From the NCBI RefSeq assembly GCF_000342045.1, contig NZ_AONQ01000013.1:1-64000 (forward strand): a stretch of 64,000 nucleotides of DNA, given 5' to 3'. A program made the translations under genes and the position numbers. Below, one piece after another: positions 1-8,953 of the stretch; the first letter of the stretch is position 1; each line of letters opens with the position of its first letter. The notes under the pieces were generated by a model. The model saw nothing but the letters and a program-made list of their open reading frames with translations. It had not been told where the DNA came from and ran no database searches. The DNA comes from Paramagnetospirillum caucaseum. GTDB taxonomy: Bacteria > Pseudomonadota > Alphaproteobacteria > Rhodospirillales > Magnetospirillaceae.

Positions 1-1
1 G

Positions 2-712
2 ACGGCGGTCACCGTCAACCTGGGCACCGGCAGCGCCTCGGGCGGCGAGGCGGCCGGCGACGTGCTGAGCGGCATCGAGAACCTGCTGGGCGGCAACGCC
101 GCCGACATCCTGACCGGCGACGCGGGCGCCAACCGGCTGAGCGGCGCGGCGGGCAACGACACTCTGTCGGGCGGGGCGGGCGACGACATCCTGGCCGGCG
201 GAGCCGGTTCGGACCGCCTGACCGGCGGCGACGGCGCCGACACCGCCGATTACTCGGCCTCGGCCGCGGCGGTGAACGTGGACCTCACCCGCGCCACCGC
301 CCAGAGCGGTGGCGACGCGGCGGGCGACATTCTGGCGGGGATCGAAAATCTGACCGGCGGCGTCGGCAACGATCTGCTGACCGGCGACGGGGGCGCCAAC
401 ACCCTGACCGGCGGCGGCGGGTCCGATACGCTGAACGGTGGCGGCGGCGACGATCTGCTGGTGTTCCGCGCCTCGGATTTTCCCGCCGGATCGGGTGGCA
501 CCCTGGCCGATTTCGTCTATGGTGGCGGCGGGGCGGATACGCTCGATATCTCGGCGGTGGGGCAGAATTTCCAGCTGCTGATCAACGGGGTGGAGCAGCC
601 GCTGCCCGCCGGATCGCACGAATACGTGGATACCCAGGGAATTCAAGGCGATATCCGGTTCGGCGACAACTCGGTCATCCACCTGGATGGTGTGGAAAAG
701 ATCATCTACTGA
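2..712 (+). CDS. RTX-type calcium-binding repeat protein, C-terminal part
   Basis: The open frame runs in from the left edge, so the N terminus is missing. The 236 visible residues carry many glycine/aspartate nonapeptides of the GGxGxDxLx kind, such as GAGNDTLSGG and GGGGSDTLNGG. These fold into a calcium-filled parallel beta roll in RTX proteins, which are exported by type I secretion. A unit of about 88 residues with a VNL..SGG-AAGD-GIENL core occurs twice, beginning near residues 3 and 91, so it is an internal duplication. The last 70 residues lack repeats and end in HLDGVEKIIY, consistent with an uncleaved C-terminal secretion signal. A type I ABC transporter and adaptor follow within about 35 bases, so this is probably their cargo. 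Whether it is an adhesin, an enzyme or an S-layer-like protein cannot be told without the N terminus. Confidence 0.9.
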   Translation, partial: TAVTVNLGTGSASGGEAAGDVLSGIENLLGGNAADILTGDAGANRLSGAAGNDTLSGGAGDDILAGGAGSDRLTGGDGADTADYSASAAAVNVDLTRATAQSGGDAAGDILAGIENLTGGVGNDLLTGDGGANTLTGGGGSDTLNGGGGDDLLVFRASDFPAGSGGTLADFVYGGGGADTLDISAVGQNFQLLINGVEQPLPAGSHEYVDTQGIQGDIRFGDNSVIHLDGVEKIIY

Positions 713-745
713 TGGGGCGTCTTGGATAAGGGTCGGCACGGGACG

Positions 746-3700
746 ATGGACGCCGGGGGAGCGAAGCCTCCGCGGCGCAGGGGGCTGCCTTGGGTCCGCC
801 AGGTCCGCTCGCTGGCCCGGCGCAGCCTGCCGCCCCGCTGGTTCCGCCAGGAGCTGAAGAGGTTCTGGCGCGCCCTGGTGACGCCGCCCGCCTCGATTCT
901 GGACATGTCGGGACTTCGGCGCTGTTTCGCCGACCTGATGGCGGCGACCATCGTCCTCAACCTGCTGGGCCTGGCCCTTCCCCTGATCCTGCTGCAGGTC
1001 TACGACCGCATCCTGCCCAACGCGGCGGTGGATACCCTGGGGGCGCTGGTGGCGGGGATCGTCGTGGCGGTGACGCTGGAGATGGTCCTGCGCATGGCCC
1101 GTTCGGCGATCACCGCCTGGACCGCCGGGCGTTTCGAGCACATGGCGTCGAGCCGGGTATTCCGCTCGCTGCTGCGCTCGCCGTTGAACAGCTTCGAGAC
1201 GAGCGGCGCCGGCGCCCATCTCGAGACCATGAACGCCATCGGGCGGCTGAGGGATTTCTACGCCGGCCAGGCCTTCGTGACGATCTTCGACATTCCCTTC
1301 GCCCTCCTGTTCCTCGGCCTCCTGGCGGTGTTCGGCGGCTGGCTGGCGCTGGTTCCGGTGGCCCTGCTGGCGGCCATGGTGGTGGTGGGCATCGTCTCCG
1401 GCCATCGGCTGCGCGTGCTGCTGAAGCGCCGCATGCTGTTCGATCAGAGCCGCAACAACTTCATCCTGGAGGTGCTGTCCGCCATCCAGACGGTGAAGTC
1501 CCTGGCCATGGAGGCGCAATTGCAGCGCCGCCACGACCGGCTGCAGGAAAGCAGCGCCCAGGCCGAATTCCATTCCGCCGACCTGTCCCAGAAGACGGCG
1601 GCGCTGGGCCGGCTGTTCTCCAGCCTGACCACCATCCTGGTGGTGGCCCTGGGCAGCCTGCTGGTCATCGAGGGCGACATGTCCACGGGCGTGCTGGCGG
1701 CCTGTTCGCTGCTGGCCGGGCGGGCGACCCAGCCCATCCAGCTGGCGCTGGACCGCTGGACGCGGTTCCAGGCCGCCCGCCTGGCCGAGGAGCGGCTGGA
1801 AAGTCTGTTGGGCGATGACGATGAGGCCGGCGGCAAGCCTCCGCTGCCGCCGGTGTCCGGGGAAATGACCCTTTCCGGCCTCCACCTCCGCTACGGCACC
1901 GGCATCGAGGTCATTGCCGGCCTCGATCTGGCCATCGCGCCCGGCGAGATGATCGGCATCACCGGCGACAGCGGCACCGGCAAGAGCAGCCTGCTGGCCC
2001 TGATGGGGGGGCTGGAGGCCCCGACCGCCGGTTCGGTCCGCGTGGACGGCCACGATCTGGCGGCGCACGCCCCCGGCAGCTGCCGCGCCCGGATCGGCTA
2101 CATCGCCCAGCGGACCGAGCTGTATCGCGGCACCATCCTGGAGAATCTGTCCAGCTTCGACCCGGACCGCATCGAGGCGGCCCGCGAGGTGGCCCGCGAA
2201 CTGGGGATCGAGCGCTTCGTCGCGCGGCTGCCCCTGGGATATTCCACCCCCGTGGCCAGCGGCCCGCAGGATTCCCTGCCGCGCGGCATCCGCCAGCTGA
2301 TCGCCATCGGCCGCATCCTGGCCAGCCGGCCCAACATCATCCTGTTCGACGAGGCCAACACCGCCGTCGACGGGGCCGGCAATCAGGCGTTGCGCGACAT
2401 GCTGGAGCGCCTGAAGGGCAAGGTGACCATCGTCCTGGTCTCGTCGCGCCCGTCCTTGCTCAATCTGGCCGACCGCAGCTTCGAACTGGCCGACGGGCGC
2501 CTGTGCCCGGCGGGCCACGAATCCCTGCGGCCGGTGGCGGACAATTCCGCCGCCGCCGCCGCCGCCATGATGGGGCCGATGATCCTCGCCTCCCTGTCGG
2601 CCGAGGACGAGGGTGAGCCGGCCTCGCTCGCCGATGCGGATTTCCTGCGCGGCCTGAAGCAGGCCTCTCCCCTGGGGCGCTGCCTGGTGCCTTTGCTGGA
2701 GGCCATGCGGTGGTGCACCGATCCCCGCCGCCTCGCCGAGGCCATGCCGCACATCCAGTCCAAGCTGGACATCGTGTCGTTCCGCAACGTCATGGCCAAT
2801 CTGGGATTCGGCAGTTCCTCCATCGCCATGAGCGGCGAGCCGGTGGAGCCGCGGCTGCTGCCCTGCCTGTTCATGGCGGCGGACGGAGCCCCCATGGTGC
2901 TGCTGGACGCCGCCCACGACCACGTCTCCGTCTATGACGGCGCCGATGGCGCCACCCGGAAGGTGCCCCATGGCCGGCTATGGGGCGTCGCCTACTTCTT
3001 CGCGGCCATCGACGCCGCCGCCGGCCCCAAGCCCGGGCGCTGGTTCCAGACTCTGATGGAGCGGTTCCGGGGGCTGATCTGGGCCATCCTGGCGCAAAGC
3101 CTGCTGATCAATGTCCTGTCGCTGGGCGTGCCGCTGTTCACCATGTCGGTCTACGACAAGGTCGTCGGCAGCGGCGACGCGCGGATGCTGATCGGCATCC
3201 TGGGCGGTGTCGGCATCGTCATCGTCGCCGAGCATGTGTTGCAGGAACTGCGCAGCCGGGCCAACGCCTATATGGGGGTCCGGCTCAGCTTCATCACCTC
3301 GGCCATGGTGTTCGAGCGCACCCTGGCCCTGCCGCTGCAGATGACCGAGCGGGTGGGAATCGCCGGCCAGCTGGCCCGCTTCCGGGAGCTGGAAAGTTTC
3401 CGCACCCTGTTCACCGAGGGGCTGGCGGTGGCCCTGCTCGATTTTCCCTTCGTCTTCCTCTACGTGGTGGTGCTGTTCGTTCTCGGAGGGCCGGTGGCCC
3501 TGGTTCCGGTGGTCGCCCTGGGGGCGTTCCTGCTGATCCTGGTCGGCCTGATGCCCCTGGTCCGCGCCCGGGTGGCCGACATGGCCCGCACCGGCAACCA
3601 GCGGCAGGAATTCATCGTCGAGACCCTGACCAAGATGCGGTCGCTGCATTCCGACGGGTTGCAGGATATCTGGGAGCAGCGCTTCCGCGCCTATTCCGCC

Positions 3701-4717
3701 GACGCCGCCATGGCCGGCCGCCATGCCGCCGCCCTGTCGGGGGGGCTGGCCGCCCTGTCCCAGGCCATGGTCATCGCCGCCGGAATCGCCACCATGACGG
3801 TGGCGGTGCATCAGGTCCTGGCCGGGCGGATGAGCGCCGGCGCCCTGATCGCCGCCATGATGGTGGTCTGGCGGGTGCTTGCCCCCATGCATGCCGGCTT
3901 CTGGCTGCTGCAGCGTCTGGAACAGGCCCGCGGCACCATCCGGCAGGTGGAGAACCTGATGGCGCTCAAGACCGAATCCGAGGAGCGCCCCCTGGGCAGC
4001 ACCGCCCTGCGGCTGAAGGGGGCGGTGACCTTCTCGCGGGTGTCCATCCGCTATTCCAGCGATGCCGACCCGGCTCTGCTGGGCGTTTCCTTCCAGGCCA
4101 ATCCCGGAGAGGTGATCGCGGTGGTCGGTCCCGACGGCGCGGGCAAGTCGACCCTTCTGAAGCTGATCGCCGGCCTGTACCAGCCGCAGGCGGGCAACGT
4201 GGTGATCGACGACATGGATATCCGCCAGCTCGATCCCGTGGCCCTGCGCAAGGCCATCGCCTACGCCCCCCAGGTGCCGGAGCTGCTGTTCGGCTCCATC
4301 GCCCAGAATCTGCGTCTGGCCCATCCCAACGCCAGCGAGGACGATCTTTGGCACGCCCTGGAGATGGCGGGCGTGCGCGATGAGGTGTCTGATCTTCCCT
4401 CCGGTCTGGACACCAGGGTGGGCGACGCCCGCAACAACCTGATTCCCGGCGCCCTGGCCCAGGGCCTGTCCCTGGCCCGCGCCTATCTGAAGCGCAGCCC
4501 GATCATCCTGCTGGACGAGCCGGTGACCGGCCTGGATTCCGAGGGCGACCGCAAGTTCCGCGAGTTCATCGAGTGGACCCGGGGGCTGGCCACCATCTTC
4601 CTGGTGACCCACCGTCCCAGCCATCTGTCGCTGGCCGACCAGATCCTTGTCCTGGACAAGGGGGCGATCCGCATCTCGGGTCCGGCCTCCGAGGTCCGGG
4701 CCAAGCTGGCGGGATAG
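746..4717 (+). CDS. Type I secretion ABC exporter with two fused ABC units
   Basis: A protein of about 1323 residues, nearly twice the length of a normal type I secretion ABC subunit. In order it shows a transmembrane domain (about 60-350), a first ATPase domain (Walker A GDSGTGKSS near 407, Walker B ILFDEAN near 531), a degenerate peptidase-C39-like segment (about 620-740), a second transmembrane domain from about 764, and a second ATPase domain (GPDGAGKST near 1127, ILLDEPVTGLD near 1252). The first ATPase has LPRGIRQ at the signature position and VSSRPS where the H-loop histidine should be. The second keeps VTHRPS but has IPGALAQ as signature. The nucleotide sites are therefore probably asymmetric. 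It presumably exports the upstream RTX protein with the adaptor downstream. TTG at 722 is an alternative start; ATG 746 follows GGGACG. No outer-membrane TolC gene lies in the window. Confidence 0.9.
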   Translation: MDAGGAKPPRRRGLPWVRQVRSLARRSLPPRWFRQELKRFWRALVTPPASILDMSGLRRCFADLMAATIVLNLLGLALPLILLQVYDRILPNAAVDTLGALVAGIVVAVTLEMVLRMARSAITAWTAGRFEHMASSRVFRSLLRSPLNSFETSGAGAHLETMNAIGRLRDFYAGQAFVTIFDIPFALLFLGLLAVFGGWLALVPVALLAAMVVVGIVSGHRLRVLLKRRMLFDQSRNNFILEVLSAIQTVKSLAMEAQLQRRHDRLQESSAQAEFHSADLSQKTAALGRLFSSLTTILVVALGSLLVIEGDMSTGVLAACSLLAGRATQPIQLALDRWTRFQAARLAEERLESLLGDDDEAGGKPPLPPVSGEMTLSGLHLRYGTGIEVIAGLDLAIAPGEMIGITGDSGTGKSSLLALMGGLEAPTAGSVRVDGHDLAAHAPGSCRARIGYIAQRTELYRGTILENLSSFDPDRIEAAREVARELGIERFVARLPLGYSTPVASGPQDSLPRGIRQLIAIGRILASRPNIILFDEANTAVDGAGNQALRDMLERLKGKVTIVLVSSRPSLLNLADRSFELADGRLCPAGHESLRPVADNSAAAAAAMMGPMILASLSAEDEGEPASLADADFLRGLKQASPLGRCLVPLLEAMRWCTDPRRLAEAMPHIQSKLDIVSFRNVMANLGFGSSSIAMSGEPVEPRLLPCLFMAADGAPMVLLDAAHDHVSVYDGADGATRKVPHGRLWGVAYFFAAIDAAAGPKPGRWFQTLMERFRGLIWAILAQSLLINVLSLGVPLFTMSVYDKVVGSGDARMLIGILGGVGIVIVAEHVLQELRSRANAYMGVRLSFITSAMVFERTLALPLQMTERVGIAGQLARFRELESFRTLFTEGLAVALLDFPFVFLYVVVLFVLGGPVALVPVVALGAFLLILVGLMPLVRARVADMARTGNQRQEFIVETLTKMRSLHSDGLQDIWEQRFRAYSADAAMAGRHAAALSGGLAALSQAMVIAAGIATMTVAVHQVLAGRMSAGALIAAMMVVWRVLAPMHAGFWLLQRLEQARGTIRQVENLMALKTESEERPLGSTALRLKGAVTFSRVSIRYSSDADPALLGVSFQANPGEVIAVVGPDGAGKSTLLKLIAGLYQPQAGNVVIDDMDIRQLDPVALRKAIAYAPQVPELLFGSIAQNLRLAHPNASEDDLWHALEMAGVRDEVSDLPSGLDTRVGDARNNLIPGALAQGLSLARAYLKRSPIILLDEPVTGLDSEGDRKFREFIEWTRGLATIFLVTHRPSHLSLADQILVLDKGAIRISGPASEVRAKLAG

Positions 4718-4721
4718 AGCA

Positions 4722-6713
4722 ATGGAGAGCAAAGCCATGACCCTGTTGGACAGCCTTCCCCTGCTCGGCGCGCTCCAGGCCGCCATCCTGCTGGGCTACC
4801 TGCTGCTGCGCCGCCGGGTCGATTTCGCCCGCACCGCCCTGGAACTGGCCCTGCTGGTCAGCATCGCGCTCGGCCTGTTCGCCGTTCCCGGCGGCGGCAA
4901 CCGCCTGGGATTGGGGGCGTGGGGCGGGCTGGCCTGGGCCGTCGCCATCCCGGCGGCGGCGGCGTTCGCCTACGAGTTGCTGGGGATTCGCCTGGATCGC
5001 TGGGTCCGGCTGATGGGCTGGCTGGCGCTTGGCCCGGTCCTGATGGCGGCGGGAGCCTGGTTCGGGCCGGACGGTTGGCTGCCGGTCCTTCAGTCCTGCT
5101 GGCTGATGGTCATGGGATTCGGCGGCCTGTGGCTGATCGGCCGGCGCATGGGCGCGGTCTCGGCCCTGCTGCAGCGTCCCATGGGGGGCACCCGTCTGTT
5201 CGCGGCCGGCGCCCTGGCCGGCATCCTGGGGGTGCGGGGGCTGGTGGAACTGGCCTTCCTGGGCAGCCCGGCCATGGCCGCCGACGCCGCCCGCTGGGGC
5301 GCCTTCGGCTGGTTCATCGGCCTCAGCCTCCTGATGCTCTCGCTGACCCGCCTCTATCCCGAAACGGCGGAAACGGCGCTCGAGCTGAACGATTACGAGA
5401 GCATCGACCATTTCCGCCGCCACCTCGCCCATGCGGTGGTGTTCGAGGAGGGCGGCGTCGGCCCGCTGGCACGGGCCTCGGTGCTGACCACCATCCTGAC
5501 GGTGCTGGCGCTGCTGGGCTGGAGCGCCGTCACCCCGGTCAAGGAAGTGGCCGCCACCAGCGGGCAGGTGGTGCCCTCCAGCCAGATCCGCCCCATCCAG
5601 CACCTGGAGGGCGGCATCGTCGCCGAGGTCCTGGTGCGCGAGGGGCAGCTTGTCGAGAGGGGCGAGGTGCTGCTGCGCCTCGATCCCGCCCAGGCGGTGG
5701 CGGAACTGGAGCAGATCAAGGTGCGCGAGGCCGGCCTGGAATTGCGTTCCGAGCGCCTGCGCGCCTTCGCCGAGGGGCGCGGCCCGGATTTCTCCCATGC
5801 CGGCGGCGGAATGGGTGATTCCCAGGTCAGCGACCAGAACACCATCTTCAAGGCGCAGGAAGCCTCCCGCGGCGCCGGCGTGGCCGTCCTGGCGACCCAG
5901 ATCGCCCAACGCCGCTCCGAGATCAGCCAGTACGAAGGCCAGCATGCCGCCCTGGGCGAGCAGCTCAAGCTGGTGGAGCGCGAGGTGCGCATCCGCGAGG
6001 ACCTGCTGGCCAAGGGGTTGAATTCCCAGGTGTCGTTCCTGATCATCAAGCGGGAGTCCGAACGCCTCAAGGGCGAGCGTTCCAGGCTGTTGGCCCAGAT
6101 CCGCACCTCGCGCGAGGCGCTTTCCGAGGCGGAATCGCGCCTGCAGGACCAGCGCAGCAAGCTGGCCCAGGACGCCTTGACCGAAATGGGCACCGCCGGC
6201 GCCGAGCTGGCCCAGCTGCGCGAGACGCGGGCCAAGCTGGAGGACCGGGTGCAGCGGCTGGCCCTGGTCGCCCCGGTGCGCGGCATCGTCCAGGAACTGA
6301 GCGTCGCCAGCCCCGGCGCGGTGATTCCCCAGGGCGGGCTGGTCACCAAGATCGTCCCGGTGGACGACACCCTGCTGGTGGAGAACCAGATCCAGCCCCG
6401 CGACGTGGGGCATGTGCAACCCGGCCAGCCGGTGCGCATCAAGGTCTCCAGCTACGACTTCGCCCGTTTCGGCGCGGTCGACGGCGTTCTGACCCAGATT
6501 TCACCCTCCACCTTCCTCGACGAGGACAAGCTGCCCTACTACAAGGGGGTGGTGGCCCTGGCCAAGAGCCATGTGGGCGACGATCCGGAGCGTAACCGCA
6601 TCCTGCCCGGCATGACGGTGCAGGCCGACGTGGTCACCGGCGAGAAGACCATCCTGCAATACCTGCTCAAGCCGATCCAACTGGCGGCGTCCCAGGCGTT
6701 CCGGGAACGTTGA
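4722..6713 (+). CDS. HlyD-family type I secretion adaptor with polytopic N-terminal extension
   Basis: A 663-residue periplasmic adaptor starting four bases after the ABC exporter stop, so the two are co-transcribed. HlyD-family adaptors usually have 400-480 residues and one N-terminal membrane helix. Here about 215 extra residues come first, with roughly seven hydrophobic segments (near 10-28, 38-56, 67-87, 96-115, 122-142, 158-178 and 192-211). They precede the usual anchor helix near 250. The rest is typical: a lipoyl-like half (HLEGGIVAEVLVREGQLVERG), a long coiled coil (about 325-510), the second lipoyl half (APVRGIVQELSVASPGAVIPQGG would span it) and a beta-barrel domain. It should bridge the inner-membrane exporter and an outer-membrane channel. 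The function of the extension is unknown; it could assist exporter assembly or energise transport. ATG 4737 is an alternative start. Confidence 0.88.
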   Translation: MESKAMTLLDSLPLLGALQAAILLGYLLLRRRVDFARTALELALLVSIALGLFAVPGGGNRLGLGAWGGLAWAVAIPAAAAFAYELLGIRLDRWVRLMGWLALGPVLMAAGAWFGPDGWLPVLQSCWLMVMGFGGLWLIGRRMGAVSALLQRPMGGTRLFAAGALAGILGVRGLVELAFLGSPAMAADAARWGAFGWFIGLSLLMLSLTRLYPETAETALELNDYESIDHFRRHLAHAVVFEEGGVGPLARASVLTTILTVLALLGWSAVTPVKEVAATSGQVVPSSQIRPIQHLEGGIVAEVLVREGQLVERGEVLLRLDPAQAVAELEQIKVREAGLELRSERLRAFAEGRGPDFSHAGGGMGDSQVSDQNTIFKAQEASRGAGVAVLATQIAQRRSEISQYEGQHAALGEQLKLVEREVRIREDLLAKGLNSQVSFLIIKRESERLKGERSRLLAQIRTSREALSEAESRLQDQRSKLAQDALTEMGTAGAELAQLRETRAKLEDRVQRLALVAPVRGIVQELSVASPGAVIPQGGLVTKIVPVDDTLLVENQIQPRDVGHVQPGQPVRIKVSSYDFARFGAVDGVLTQISPSTFLDEDKLPYYKGVVALAKSHVGDDPERNRILPGMTVQADVVTGEKTILQYLLKPIQLAASQAFRER

Positions 6714-6918
6714 GCGTATCCATGGGGCAAGGGTGTGGCCTCCCGGTCACTCCTCCCGAAGTTCAGCCCGCCTCCCCGAGCAGTTCTGCGCTTCCCGGAA
6801 TGCAATGCCGTTTACGCCTATAACCGTCGATATTTGCGACTCGTCCATGATAAAGTCGTAATGGTGATAAATTATATCGCCAGGAACTCCTTCCGGGGAG
6901 CTGCGGGGGGGTAGTCCC

Positions 6919-8193
6919 ATGGCCGCGACTTCAGAGCCCGTCCCTCTCAGGGCGAGAAAGCCCTCTCGCTCATCCTCTCCGCCAAGGCATGGCGAAGCGG
7001 AAGTGGCGAGACATCCTCTTGCCGATGTGCTTCCCTCGGCCGAACGGCTCCTCCATGAACTCCGCGTCCATCAGATCGAACTGGAGATGCAGAACGAGGA
7101 GTTGCGCCGGGCTCAACTGGCCCTGGAGGAATCCCGCGACCGCTATGTCGATCTCTATGATTTCGCTCCGGTCGGCTATGTCACCCTGTCCGGCAACGGC
7201 CTGATCCAGGATATCAACCTGACCGCCACGACCCTCCTGGGGATGGATCGGATCGGGCTGTGGCAAACGCGCTTCAGCGCCCTGGTGGCGGTGGAGGACT
7301 GCGATTGCTGGCACCGCTTTCTCATGTCGGTGATGCGCGACGCCGACAAGACGCGGCGAAGCGTCGAACTCTCCCTGGTGCGTCATGACGGACGGAGTTT
7401 CCACGCCCAGCTGGATTGCGTGCGCATCGCCGGAGACGCCCAGGATTCCAGCCTCCGCATCGCGCTGACCGACATCACCGCGCGCAAGCAGGCCGAGGCG
7501 GAGCAGCGCGCCGTCCTGCAGATGGAACACCTGCGCCAACTGGCCGTCGAGGAAATGCTGACCGAGCAACGGGAGCGCCACGCCATCGCCACCGATCTGC
7601 ATGACGGCCTGGGACAGACGCTGCATGTGGCCCGGATCAAGCTGGGGACCCTGGCGAAGGGCGTGGCGGCGGGCAGCGGCGTCACCTCCCAGATCGACGA
7701 GTTGAGCGGTCTGCTCGCCGAGGCCAGCCGTGAAGTGCGCTCGCTGACCTCCAAGCTCAGCCCGCCGGCCCTGATGGACCTGGGGCTGGTGCCGGCCCTG
7801 TCGTGGCTGGCCGCCGAGATGGAGCGGGTCTACGGGCTGACGGTCAGTGTGGATGATGACGGCGCCCCCAAGCCCCTGACCCAGTCCCAGGCGGCCATCC
7901 TGTTCCGGGCGGTGCGCGAGTTGCTGATCAACGTCGCCAAGCACGCGGGAACCGCCGCCGCGCGCGTCGAAATCCGCACTATCGGCCGCCAGTTGAGACT
8001 GATCGTCGAGGACAAGGGAAGCGGTATCGGCAATTGGCGGGGGACGGTGATGGACGGCAAGGGTTTCGGCCTGCCCAGCGTTCACGAGCGCACCGCCTTC
8101 CTTGGGGGAACCATGGGCGTCAAGACCAGCCCGGGCGACGGCACCACCGTCATCCTCGAAATCCCCCTCGAGTCGCCGGAGCGGGCGCCATGA
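6919..8193 (+). CDS. PAS-domain sensor histidine kinase, NarX/UhpB type
   Basis: A 424-residue soluble kinase without membrane helices. A coiled segment (LLHELRVHQIELEMQNEEL, near 50-70) leads into a PAS domain (about 75-190, ending DITARKQAEAE). Then come a HisKA_3 dimerisation domain with the phospho-acceptor in DLHDGLGQTL (near 226) and an ATPase domain (DKGSGIGNW and GKGFGLPSV). HisKA_3 kinases signal to LuxR/NarL-type regulators, and exactly such a gene follows with an ATGA overlap. The first 150 residues are closely similar to those of the kinase at 12158, although that protein has a different catalytic core. The ligand sensed by the PAS domain is unknown. The 205-base spacer before the gene turns AT-rich from about 6830 and probably holds the promoter. 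Confidence 0.9.
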   Translation: MAATSEPVPLRARKPSRSSSPPRHGEAEVARHPLADVLPSAERLLHELRVHQIELEMQNEELRRAQLALEESRDRYVDLYDFAPVGYVTLSGNGLIQDINLTATTLLGMDRIGLWQTRFSALVAVEDCDCWHRFLMSVMRDADKTRRSVELSLVRHDGRSFHAQLDCVRIAGDAQDSSLRIALTDITARKQAEAEQRAVLQMEHLRQLAVEEMLTEQRERHAIATDLHDGLGQTLHVARIKLGTLAKGVAAGSGVTSQIDELSGLLAEASREVRSLTSKLSPPALMDLGLVPALSWLAAEMERVYGLTVSVDDDGAPKPLTQSQAAILFRAVRELLINVAKHAGTAAARVEIRTIGRQLRLIVEDKGSGIGNWRGTVMDGKGFGLPSVHERTAFLGGTMGVKTSPGDGTTVILEIPLESPERAP

Positions 8194-8834
8194 CCATCCG
8201 GGTGATGCTTGCCGACGACCACCGCATGTTCCGCGAGGCGCTCCGCATCCCGCTGGAGGCCGAGCCGGACGTGGAGATCGTCGCCGAGGCCAGTTCCGGC
8301 GCCGATACCCTGGCCTCCCTCGAGTGGGCCTGCCCGGACGTCCTGGTCCTCGACATCGGCCTGCCGGACCTCAACGGTATCGAGGTGGCCCGTATGGCGA
8401 TCAGGCAACATCCGTCCTTGCGCATCGTCGCGCTGTCGGGCTTCGCCGACCGCATCTATATCGAGGAGATGCTGAAGGCCGGAGCCCACGGCTATGTGGT
8501 CAAGTCGTCCGGAGCCGACGAACTGGTGTCGGCCATCCGCACCGTGGCGGGCGGGCGCAGCTTTCTTTCGCCCGAAGCGACCCAGGTCATGCTCCGCCGC
8601 ATCCAGCCCGACCAAGGCGCCGTGGCGCCGCCGCCCAGCGTCCTCGGCAAGCGCGAGCGGGAGGTGCTGAGCCTGCTGGCCGGCGGCAAGCGTTCCGCCG
8701 AGATCGCCGCCAGCCTCGGCATCACGGTCGGGACGGTGGAGGTCCACCGCCGCAACATCAAGCAGAAGCTCGGGATAAACTGCACCGCCGACCTGACCCG
8801 CTATGCCATCCATGAGGGGCTCATTCCCTCCTGA
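8190..8834 (+). CDS. LuxR/NarL-family response regulator
   Basis: A 214-residue regulator with an N-terminal receiver domain (acidic pocket ADD near 8-10, phospho-acceptor aspartate in VLDIGLPD near 53, lysine in VVKSS near 103). The C-terminal LuxR-type helix-turn-helix reads LGKREREVLSLLAGGKRSAE and then ITVGTVEVHRRNIKQKL. The start codon overlaps the stop of the upstream kinase by four bases, so the two form a translationally coupled two-component pair. Target genes are not evident; the downstream radical SAM gene or the cluster to 16 kb are possible. Confidence 0.92.
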   Translation: MTIRVMLADDHRMFREALRIPLEAEPDVEIVAEASSGADTLASLEWACPDVLVLDIGLPDLNGIEVARMAIRQHPSLRIVALSGFADRIYIEEMLKAGAHGYVVKSSGADELVSAIRTVAGGRSFLSPEATQVMLRRIQPDQGAVAPPPSVLGKREREVLSLLAGGKRSAEIAASLGITVGTVEVHRRNIKQKLGINCTADLTRYAIHEGLIPS

Positions 8835-8953
8835 AACCGGCGCTACCAAGTTTCGGGTAGTGTCGCTAAGGGCGGGGCGGAATTGTTCCATCCCACCGAT
8901 GCGCTACCATGTTGGGCCGTCCCGGCGATCTGCTATCCGGGAAAGATCGCTTC

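Noticed and set aside
2978-4786. A 602-codon minus-strand frame opposite the ABC exporter
   Set aside because: Rich in H, G, Q and D with no motif; shadow of the exporter.
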